NCBI GenBank assembly: GCA_002773655.1 | Contig: PFAR01000010.1 | Span: 1 to 9,019, forward strand | Reading direction: 5' to 3' | Source: Candidatus Falkowbacteria bacterium CG10_big_fil_rev_8_21_14_0_10_43_10 | GTDB lineage: Bacteria > Patescibacteriota > Patescibacteriia > Patescibacteriales > XYC2-FULL-47-12 | Length of the DNA: 9,019 nucleotides | Shown: one piece after another, positions 1 to 6,305 of the stretch | Numbering within the stretch: the first letter of the stretch is position 1 | How the letters are laid out: every line of letters starts with the position of its first letter | Program-made: the position numbers and the translations under genes | Notes under the pieces: generated by a model | Database searches by the model: none | Told to the model about the DNA's origin: nothing | What the model saw: the letters and a program-made list of their open reading frames with translations, nothing else

Positions 1-3000
1 CGGTTCCGCCACTATTAGCGTGACCGCTACGATTGCCGCTACCGGGCAGACAGTCATATTCACCGGTGCAACCTCTGGCAAATACGGAACATCCGGCGCT
101 TTTGATGTCGCGGGCGGTTCAGCGCATCATTTTGACGTTTCTGGAATTTTGAACGGCGCGGCCGGCGCGACTTCCGCCGCTACCATTACCGCACGCGACC
201 AGTATAATAATATAAAAACCAATTATGCCGGAACGGTTGTCGCAACCTCTACCGATGCGCAGCTGGTTACAGCCGGCAGCCTTATTTTCGGCGGCATTAC
301 CGGACAAATTACAGTTGACGTTACCTTAAAGACAGCCGGAACGCAGGTTGTGACTTTTTCGCAAAGCGATGATGCCGGCATCAACGGTTCCCAGAGCAAC
401 ATATCAGTTAATCCCGCCGCGCTCTCGGCAGTAGAAATAAATACCCAGCCGGGAAATACGAACGGCAATGTTGACAATGTTTTACAGCAACAGCCGATAG
501 TTAATTTAAAAGACGCTTACAATAATTTAGTTACTGGCAATATAACCGTATCCGCGTCAATCGTCAGCGGCAGCGGAACGCTGCGGGGAAATTCCACTAC
601 TACCGCGGACGGCATCGCCGCTTTTACCGATTTGGGTTATTCCAAATCAGGCGAGGCCTTTACCATGAAATTTACCGCTAACGCGATTGACAGCGCGGTT
701 TCCGGCAGCGTTACGGCTTTGAATTTCGGCGCGGTAATAGATTTAACGATTATCGGAGGGCCGGCCAATATTGCCGCCGGCGTTGAATCAGCCGCTTATA
801 CCGCGTCCTCCACCGACCAGTATGGAAATAGTGTCACTAGTGATATTCATAATTGGTCAGTAGCCAACGGCACCGGTACCGTTACTTTAAACGTTGATAA
901 ATTAACCGGCTTAACCACCGGCACGGTTACTTTAACCGCCACTTCAACGGCCAACGCTTTAGCCAACGACAGCTTAGTAGTTACGGTAGGGGCGGGGGCA
1001 GTCCATCATTTTGATGTTTCCGGAATCTTAGACGGAATCGCCGGCGCGACCTCAACCGCGACTGTTATCGCCCGCGACCAGTACAATAATATTAAAACCG
1101 ACTATGCCGGCACTATTGTTGCCACCTCCACTGACGCGCAGATCACGACCGGAAGCGGCTTGACTTTCGGTGGCGTAACCGGCCAGCTTAGCGTTGATGC
1201 CAATTTAAAAACTGCCGGCAGCCAGATTGTAACTTTCTCCGACAACGGAGACGCGGGAATCAACGGTTCCCAGTCCGATATCTATGTCAGCCCGGCGGGG
1301 GTTGATCATTACGGCGTCAGCGCTTTCGGCAACCAGGCGGCCGGCGTGCCATTTAGCATAACCTTACAGGCGCAGGATGTTTATAATAATAATTCAACCA
1401 CTACTTCAGAAAATATTAATATCACTTTCGGCTCTCCTGATGCCGGCGCCGCTCCGATTGCTACCTCAACCATTGACGGCGCGGCCGCGGTTGATATGAC
1501 CATGACCGCTGCCACTGTCGGCCAGAGCATAATTTTTACCGGCGCTGCTTCCGGAAAAGTCGGGACATCAAACGCGTTTAACGTAGCGAATAATACTGCC
1601 ATTGACCATATCGCCTTTACGGTTCAGCCGGAAAACAACGCTACCTCCAGCGCGGTTTTTAATCCGCAGCCGCAAATTACTTTGTATGACGCGTATAACA
1701 ATGTCATTGCTACTGACAGCACCACTAATGTGACAATTACCGCCGTAGATGCGGCCGCCACCACTACTCCGGCAGCCGGCGCCTTAGGCGGAACCGCCAC
1801 AGTTACGGTTGCGAATGGCGTCGCCTCCTTTACTAATTTAACCTACAATAAAATAGACCAAATTAAGCTAAAAGCTGCGGCCGGCGGTAAGGAGGATTTC
1901 TCCAACACTATCCAAAATACGCCGGGAGCCTTAGATCATTTTACCTTTGCTTTTGACGGCGAAATTATTGTTGCCGGAGTTGCTACCACGACCGTAGTTA
2001 CCGCTTATGACGCTGACGGCAATATTACTTACCGCGATACTGACGGTAGTGTCTTGGGAAGTGAGTCAATTACAGTAACTACCAACGCTGACGCGGCTCC
2101 AAACCCTGCCTATGCTCCGCTTTACGACGGGACCGACATGCGGGGCGCTGGCACTGTTAAGACCGTTTCCTTTAGCGGTGGCACTTTCACTACCGGCAAT
2201 ATAATTTTATATAACGCGACCGCGGCGGCTAAAAACATAATTATTACCCACAGCGGAGTTTCCGGGCTGGATACTTTAACCGTTGATCCGGCCAGCATCG
2301 CTAATTTAGCCATTAGCGGCGACACTCCCGTTACTACGGCGCAGATCAGCAATATTAATATTACCGGAGCCGATGCCTATAGCAACGTGGTAACTAATAA
2401 TAATTCAACTAATATCAATTTAACTTCCGGCGGCGGCAGCAACCTTGGCTCCGGCGGCGGCGCTTTAACAGCGGGCTTGTTTACTACAACCTTAACTAAG
2501 GACACGGCCGGAGCGGCTACCGTTACCGTCAGTTCCGACGGCCTGACCTCCAAGAGCGTAGCCATCACCTTTACTGACGGCACTGGTCCGACGGTTGACA
2601 GCTGGACCCCGACCGACGGCGTAATCAATGTCAGCCGTTCAATAAACGTGGTCATCACTTTTTCCGAGGACATGGCGACGACTACTTTAAATTCCACCAA
2701 TATTAAATTGAAAAAATATGTTGCCGGAGACGGCAGCGGGGAAGACACATTTATGGATGTAACTCCGAGCGGTTTAAGGCAGGCGGTTTTAGCAACCAGC
2801 ACCCCGCTGGCTTACGGCACCAAATATTATATTTACATCAGTACCGGAGTACAGGACGCGAACGGCAACTCTCTGCAAGCGGCCTGGGACGATACACAGG
2901 CCAGCAAAGACTCGCATGAGTTTACCACCGAAGCGGCCGAAACAACCGCGCCCACGGTTGTGAGCTGGGCGCCCTCTGACGACAGCGCCGGCATGTCAAT

Positions 3001-3760
3001 CAGTCCGCAGATCTGGATTAAGTTTTCCGAGGCCCTGGATACCTCAACTGTGGCCAGCGGAAATATAGAATTGCGCAAATATAGCGATAGTTCGGAAGTC
3101 GCCGTAACTTACAGCATTCAGGACGGAGACACCAAAGTTGTTTTTAATCCGACGGCTAATCTGGCTTACGGCACCCAGTATTACTTTTTCATCGGCACCG
3201 GCCTGAAAGATGTGGTTGGCAATTCTTTCGCGGCTAATACTTGGTACGCGGCCCAGAAAGCCCAGCATGAGTTCACCACTTTAACCGATTTGATAATTGA
3301 TGATTATGTTTTAGAGCAAAGCAATGCCACCAGCACTGATTTATACGCCGACGGCTGGCGCTACCGCTTTGACATCAGCGCCTATAACGCCAATGAAGAG
3401 GACATGTTCGTGAAATTCAGCGACTGGGCGCGCTCCGGCGGCGGCGGGAGCATTGCCGCGAACGGCAATATGCGGATGCTGATAGATGAGAGCACCGGCA
3501 GTGAGATTGCTCCGATGGGCGGATTTACCGAAGACATTATCGTTAACGGCAGCGGCAGTATTAAGAGCTACGCGTTAGGCAATAATTATGCCGACCAGAC
3601 TTTACTGGGCGTGCCTAACACCCCGGCCAATATTACCGGCCTTGATAGAAACGGCAGCTTGTCCGGGCGCCAGATCACTTTCTATATCTTTACAAAGATT
3701 CCAGCCGCTACTCCGGACGGATTATATAATACTACTTACGGAATTTTGACGCAGGAATAA
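1..3760 (+). CDS. Giant secreted multi-domain Ig-like (Big/invasin-type) surface protein, 5' end missing
   Basis: The reading frame is open from base 2 with no stop upstream, so the gene starts outside the window; the GTG at 20 is only an internal Val codon. About 1252 residues are visible. They form a chain of roughly 90-110-residue beta-rich modules, most with a 'D-x-Y-x-N' turn (DQYNN, DAYNN, DQYGN, DVYNN, DAYSN), as in bacterial Ig-like/invasin domains. One module occurs twice (125-418 and 1004-1297). A 'QPxxxxxxxxxQPxxxLxDAYNN' type occurs near 430-730 and 1610-1930. Two Big_5/SbsA-type domains follow, at about 2585-2935 and 2945-3290, with the motifs 'ITFSEDM' / 'IKFSEAL' and 'LAYGTKYY' / 'LAYGTQYY'. 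A different C-terminal domain spans about 3291-3757 and ends 'DGLYNTTYGILTQE'. I see no cysteine, LPXTG motif or C-terminal membrane segment. The likely role is a cell-surface or S-layer-like adhesin or stalk; that role is inferred. The module composition is clear, the exact family names less so. Confidence 0.9.
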   Translation, partial: GSATISVTATIAATGQTVIFTGATSGKYGTSGAFDVAGGSAHHFDVSGILNGAAGATSAATITARDQYNNIKTNYAGTVVATSTDAQLVTAGSLIFGGITGQITVDVTLKTAGTQVVTFSQSDDAGINGSQSNISVNPAALSAVEINTQPGNTNGNVDNVLQQQPIVNLKDAYNNLVTGNITVSASIVSGSGTLRGNSTTTADGIAAFTDLGYSKSGEAFTMKFTANAIDSAVSGSVTALNFGAVIDLTIIGGPANIAAGVESAAYTASSTDQYGNSVTSDIHNWSVANGTGTVTLNVDKLTGLTTGTVTLTATSTANALANDSLVVTVGAGAVHHFDVSGILDGIAGATSTATVIARDQYNNIKTDYAGTIVATSTDAQITTGSGLTFGGVTGQLSVDANLKTAGSQIVTFSDNGDAGINGSQSDIYVSPAGVDHYGVSAFGNQAAGVPFSITLQAQDVYNNNSTTTSENINITFGSPDAGAAPIATSTIDGAAAVDMTMTAATVGQSIIFTGAASGKVGTSNAFNVANNTAIDHIAFTVQPENNATSSAVFNPQPQITLYDAYNNVIATDSTTNVTITAVDAAATTTPAAGALGGTATVTVANGVASFTNLTYNKIDQIKLKAAAGGKEDFSNTIQNTPGALDHFTFAFDGEIIVAGVATTTVVTAYDADGNITYRDTDGSVLGSESITVTTNADAAPNPAYAPLYDGTDMRGAGTVKTVSFSGGTFTTGNIILYNATAAAKNIIITHSGVSGLDTLTVDPASIANLAISGDTPVTTAQISNINITGADAYSNVVTNNNSTNINLTSGGGSNLGSGGGALTAGLFTTTLTKDTAGAATVTVSSDGLTSKSVAITFTDGTGPTVDSWTPTDGVINVSRSINVVITFSEDMATTTLNSTNIKLKKYVAGDGSGEDTFMDVTPSGLRQAVLATSTPLAYGTKYYIYISTGVQDANGNSLQAAWDDTQASKDSHEFTTEAAETTAPTVVSWAPSDDSAGMSISPQIWIKFSEALDTSTVASGNIELRKYSDSSEVAVTYSIQDGDTKVVFNPTANLAYGTQYYFFIGTGLKDVVGNSFAANTWYAAQKAQHEFTTLTDLIIDDYVLEQSNATSTDLYADGWRYRFDISAYNANEEDMFVKFSDWARSGGGGSIAANGNMRMLIDESTGSEIAPMGGFTEDIIVNGSGSIKSYALGNNYADQTLLGVPNTPANITGLDRNGSLSGRQITFYIFTKIPAATPDGLYNTTYGILTQE
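125..418 (+). repeat. Intragenic repeat A, copy 1 (98-residue Ig-like module)
   Basis: This module starts HHFDVSGIL, contains ARDQYNNIKT and ends near GINGSQSNISVNPA. By hand alignment it matches the module at 1004-1297 over exactly 98 residues without gaps, with about 72 identities. Silent codon differences are common between the copies (for example CAGTATAAT against CAGTACAAT), so the duplication does not look recent. Confidence 0.9.
1004..1297 (+). repeat. Intragenic repeat A, copy 2 (98-residue Ig-like module)
   Basis: This is the second copy of the module at 125-418, the same length (294 bp) and 879 bp downstream in the same frame. Conserved blocks include HHFDVSGIL, ARDQYNNIKT, VATSTDAQ, LKTAG and DAGINGSQS. 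The order of neighbouring modules differs between the two copies, which suggests module shuffling rather than a simple tandem array. Confidence 0.9.
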
Positions 3761-3782
3761 AAATGAATAATTAGTGATTTTG

Positions 3783-3791
3783 TGATAAAAT
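3783..3791 (+). promoter_or_regulatory. Candidate extended -10 promoter element upstream of the FN3 gene
   Basis: TGATAAAAT matches the extended -10 pattern TGnTATAAT with one mismatch. It lies about 130 bp before the ATG at 3924. No convincing -35 hexamer sits at 16-18 bp spacing. The same nine bases occur at 6228-6236 before the next transcription unit, which supports a promoter role. If real, the long inverted repeat at 3799-3911 would lie in the 5' leader of the mRNA. Confidence 0.35.
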
Positions 3792-3798
3792 AAACCCT

Positions 3799-3911
3799 AC
3801 CAATTACTAATCATTACCAATATACTAATGCCTTTTAGAGGTATAAAAAGTATTAATATTTTATAGTCTTACAAAGTACTATTGGTATATTAGTATAGAT
3901 TAGTAATTAGT
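3799..3911 (+). repeat. Long AT-rich imperfect inverted repeat (31-bp arms)
   Basis: The left arm 3799-3829 and right arm 3881-3911 are complementary at 26 of 31 positions with no gaps, and one mismatch is a possible G-U pair. They are separated by a 51-base AT-rich loop that itself contains the palindrome TATTAATA (3851-3858). The arms are built from repeated ACTAAT/ACCAAT words. The repeat almost fills the 163-base gap and ends 12 bases before the FN3 gene start. It could form a cruciform or an mRNA leader hairpin. There is no T-run after it and the stem is AT-rich, so it is not a typical terminator. Confidence 0.8.
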
Positions 3912-3923
3912 AGATAATAAAAT

Positions 3924-6143
3924 ATGAAAAAAACAATCATAACAATTCTGACACTAATAAGTTTGATATTATCGCCAAGCGTGGTTTATGGCGGGGAAGT
4001 TTCCGGCTGCATCGGCTCCGGATGCGACGGCGGCGGATCAGTGGGGGGGATTCCCACGCCTCCGGCGAGCATCAGCGCTTCGGCCAGCGGTTACGCGCAG
4101 ATTAACGTTTCCTGGAGCGCGGTTGATAATGCTGACAACTATAAATTATACCGCTATACGCAGGACGCTGACTGGGATTCGCTGGCGACTTTAGCGACTA
4201 CAACCGCGGATGTTTTATATTCGGATACCGGCGGCTTAAACGCCTCTACGACCTATTACTATAAAGTAAAAGCGGTGCGGGACGGCAATGATTCGGCCTG
4301 GAGCGCTACCGCGTCAGCTGCGACTGATGTTTTGGCCATTCCGGCTAATTTAAGCGCCGGCGCCGGAGGCATTACCCAGATTAATTTAACCTGGAACGCG
4401 GTTAGCGGAGTTGACGGCTACAAACTTTACCGCAGTACTGCCGATGCGGATTGGAGCAGCGCGACTTTAGCGGCCACAACCGCGAATACCAGCTATACTG
4501 ATTCTGGATTGAATATCGCCGCGGCTTATTACTATCGCGTAAAGTCATATTTAGGTTCAATAGATTCGGAATTCAGCGCGACCACTACCGCGACGACTAA
4601 TTCGCTTAGCGCGCCTGCCGGTTTTACCGCCTCTGCCGGAGGCGAGAGCCAGATTAACTTAAGCTGGAACGCGGTTAGCGGCGCGCAGGGGTACGAAATT
4701 TATCGGCAGGGAAGCGACGGCAATTGGGACAGTGCTTCTGTTTTTACTAGTACTTCCAACGCCAGTTACGCTAATTCCGGCTTATCTTCCGGCGCTACTT
4801 ACTATTATCGTTTGAAATCATATAATGGCGGCAATAAATCAGAGTTCACCGCTACTAAATCGGCCACGACTGATGCCTCTGGCGGCGGGGGAGGCGGTGG
4901 CGGCGGTGGTGGTGAATCAACCGCGCCTGCCAGCGGCACCCAAACTACCACTACTACTTCAACCTCCAGCGACGGCACCCAAACCGTAAACGAAGTGGAA
5001 ACAGTTACCACGAGCGGCGTTGTTACCGGCACTTCGATAACTGCAACTATTAATCCGCCGGCTGTTCCCAGCAATACGCAGACCGTCAGTTTAGATACTT
5101 CTGCTGCCGCAGATGTCAATCAAGTGGGAGTAAGCCTGTCTGCCGGTGTTCTGCAGGAACTGCTCAATACCTACGGAGCCGACAGCAATGTAGTCGTGGA
5201 GATTTCCTCCAACCAAGCGACCGCCGCCGAAGCCGCTAATTTAGGCAGCGGGCAGTTTTTAATCGGCCTGGATGTTTTTTCTATCAATATTACGGTTAAC
5301 GGCAACTCCGTCACTTCATTCGCGAATCCTTTGACTTTGACTTTTGATGTTGCCGGAATCGCTAACCAGAGCGAGCTTACTGTTGCCTGGTATAGCACGG
5401 AATTAAATATGTGGATTGAGTTGGGCGGAACCGTCAGCAATAATGTTTTAACTGTTACCGCGGGCCATTTAACTGATTTTTCCGTTATTAGGACAACTGG
5501 AGCTGAAGGCGAAGTTTTGGGCGTGAAAATAGGCGATGCTGGTAATTTTGTCGCGGCGGAAAAAGAATTGTTAACCGCTATTGATAAAAAGTTGACCGCT
5601 CGGGTCGCTGGAAAAATATTATTACAGGTTGAGAATCATGGCGAAGCTTGGTACGTTGACCCGGTAAGCCAGAAGAGATATTACTTAGCCAACGGCGCGG
5701 CCGCTTATGAAGCTTTGCGCAAGTTCGGGCTGGGCATTACCAACGCCAATCTGGCGAAAATTCCGGTCGGCATAGAGGAGCGGTTTAAAGACACGGATAC
5801 AGACAAAGACGGCCTGGCCGACAAGCTGGAAGAAGGGCTGGGAACTGACAAAGCTAAGAAAGACACCGACGGCGACGGAGTGTCCGATTATGAAGAAGTA
5901 ATAAATCAGGCCACCAATCCGCTGGGCAAGGGCAAAATTTATTACAGCACCAGCTTAATTAGCCGATTATTAGGTAGAATTGTCCTGCAGGTTGAATCTA
6001 AAGGAGAGGCCTGGTACATCAATCCGGCTGACGGCAGAAGGTACTATATGAAGGATGGGGCAGCCGCTTACCAGATTATGCGATTTTTATCCCTCGGCAT
6101 CACTAACGAAAATATCAGAAAGATAGATATCGGCGAATTTTAA
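3924..6143 (+). CDS. Secreted protein: three FN3 domains, poly-Gly hinge, two GEAWY domains flanking TSP3 repeats
   Basis: The 739-residue product begins with a signal peptide (MKK, hydrophobic 5-21, likely cut near 23-24). Three fibronectin type III domains follow at about 47-135, 139-226 and 230-317, each with 'INLSWNAVSG..YKLYR' and 'YYYRVKSY' style strands. An 11-Gly hinge covers 320-330, followed by a Thr/Ser-rich stretch. A beta-rich domain spans about 385-523. Two related domains, 561-616 and 682-737, carry 'GKILLQVExxGEAWYV' and 'RYY', and share about 30 of 56 residues. Between them, about 623-670, lie TSP3-type acidic loops (DTDTDKDGLAD, DTDGDGVSD) that usually bind Ca2+. The only cysteines I see are C29 and C34, just after the signal peptide. 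VSGC resembles a lipobox, but E25 argues against it. No clear Shine-Dalgarno precedes ATG 3924; that start gives the intact signal peptide. The probable role is a surface-displayed, possibly glycan-binding or scaffold protein. Its actual ligand is unknown. Confidence 0.93.
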   Translation: MKKTIITILTLISLILSPSVVYGGEVSGCIGSGCDGGGSVGGIPTPPASISASASGYAQINVSWSAVDNADNYKLYRYTQDADWDSLATLATTTADVLYSDTGGLNASTTYYYKVKAVRDGNDSAWSATASAATDVLAIPANLSAGAGGITQINLTWNAVSGVDGYKLYRSTADADWSSATLAATTANTSYTDSGLNIAAAYYYRVKSYLGSIDSEFSATTTATTNSLSAPAGFTASAGGESQINLSWNAVSGAQGYEIYRQGSDGNWDSASVFTSTSNASYANSGLSSGATYYYRLKSYNGGNKSEFTATKSATTDASGGGGGGGGGGGESTAPASGTQTTTTTSTSSDGTQTVNEVETVTTSGVVTGTSITATINPPAVPSNTQTVSLDTSAAADVNQVGVSLSAGVLQELLNTYGADSNVVVEISSNQATAAEAANLGSGQFLIGLDVFSINITVNGNSVTSFANPLTLTFDVAGIANQSELTVAWYSTELNMWIELGGTVSNNVLTVTAGHLTDFSVIRTTGAEGEVLGVKIGDAGNFVAAEKELLTAIDKKLTARVAGKILLQVENHGEAWYVDPVSQKRYYLANGAAAYEALRKFGLGITNANLAKIPVGIEERFKDTDTDKDGLADKLEEGLGTDKAKKDTDGDGVSDYEEVINQATNPLGKGKIYYSTSLISRLLGRIVLQVESKGEAWYINPADGRRYYMKDGAAAYQIMRFLSLGITNENIRKIDIGEF
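4881..4913 (+). repeat. Poly-glycine hinge (11 Gly codons)
   Basis: Eleven consecutive GGN codons, using all four bases in the third position but mostly GGC and GGT, separate the FN3 array from the Thr-rich and beta-rich part of the protein. The mixed codons make simple slippage of a pure repeat less likely. A flexible hinge is the natural reading. Confidence 0.9.
5604..5771 (+). repeat. GEAWY domain, copy 1
   Basis: Residues 561-616 of the FN3 protein. The conserved core is G-K-I-L-L-Q-V-E, then GEAWYV at 573-578, KRYY, a Gly-Ala-Ala-Ala-Tyr helix start, and LGITN. It aligns without gaps to copy 2 at about 54% identity. I recall such domains from Parcubacteria surface proteins but cannot name a Pfam family for them. 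Confidence 0.8.
5790..5933 (+). other. TSP3-type calcium-binding repeat segment inside the FN3 gene
   Basis: Residues 623-670 hold two acidic loops, DTDTDKDGLAD and DTDGDGVSD, each followed by an acidic helix start (KLEEGLGTD, YEEVINQATNP). This is the thrombospondin type 3 / EF-hand-like pattern D-x-D-x-D-G-x-x-D. Ca2+ binding is expected from the family, not shown here. Confidence 0.85.
5967..6134 (+). repeat. GEAWY domain, copy 2 (C-terminal)
   Basis: Residues 682-737, ending two residues before the C-terminus. GEAWYI is at 694-699, followed by RRYYMKDGAAAY and LGITNENIRKI. It is the gapless counterpart of copy 1. The protein ends with this domain and has no membrane anchor after it. Confidence 0.8.
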
Positions 6144-6178
6144 AACCCACAAATCAACAAATTAGTTACAAATATTAC

Positions 6179-6212
6179 AAATCCTTGCCATAGCGCAAGG
6201 ATTTTGTTTTTT
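6179..6212 (+). terminator. Rho-independent terminator after the FN3 gene
   Basis: A 10-bp perfect stem, 6179-6188 (AAATCCTTGC left arm) with 6195-6204 (GCAAGGATTT), closes a 6-base loop CATAGC. It is followed by a T-rich run (TGTTTTTT, 6205-6212). It lies 35 bases after the TAA at 6143. This is the only classical intrinsic terminator I find in the window. Confidence 0.85.
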
Positions 6213-6227
6213 AAGTAAAATGAGTTA

Positions 6228-6236
6228 TGATAAAAT
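6228..6236 (+). promoter_or_regulatory. Candidate extended -10 promoter element upstream of the CAP gene
   Basis: TGATAAAAT is identical to the element at 3783-3791. It comes 16 bases after the terminator T-run and 69 bases before the ATG at 6306, the expected place for a new transcription unit. The only -35 candidate is a T-run at 6207-6212 (18 bp spacing), which is weak. A start site near 6243 would put the REP-like palindrome in the 5' leader. Confidence 0.4.
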
Positions 6237-6241
6237 ATATA

Positions 6242-6290
6242 TAGATTACCGCCTGCCTGCCGGTAGGCAAGGCTTTCGCGGGAATGACAA
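6242..6290 (+). repeat. REP-like palindrome, long form with inner hairpin
   Basis: The outer arms ATTACCGC (6245-6252) and GCGGGAAT (6278-6285) pair with one mismatch. Inside is a second palindrome, TGCCTGCC (6254-6261) with GGTAGGCA (6262-6269), pairing fully if one G-U is allowed. The right end GCTTTCGCGGGAATGACAA (6272-6290) is identical to 7912-7930, and the left ATATAGATT (6239-6247) equals 7900-7908. The element is therefore the short palindrome of the next gap, with one base change and an extra hairpin of about 25 bases. It is probably a dispersed, non-coding repeat. Confidence 0.75.
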
Positions 6291-6305
6291 TTTGAAAAGC
6301 TGAAT

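Noticed and set aside
2377..2802. 141-codon minus-strand ORF inside the giant Ig gene
   Set aside because: It is the antisense shadow of a Thr/Ala/Gly-rich gene, with biased low-complexity residues and no start signal.
1..3760. GTG at 20 as the real start of the first gene
   Set aside because: The frame stays open to the left edge, and residues before it continue the same Ig-like module. There is no ribosome binding site or signal peptide.
3761..3798. Intrinsic terminator after the giant Ig gene
   Set aside because: There is no GC-rich stem with a T-run in this short AT-rich stretch. Termination may rely on another mechanism or read through.
6220..6303. 27-codon ORF with ATG 6220 running through the REP-like palindrome
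   Set aside because: It has no ribosome binding site, and most of its residues (RLPAGRQGFRGND) come from the palindrome itself. This is a typical spurious product of such repeats.
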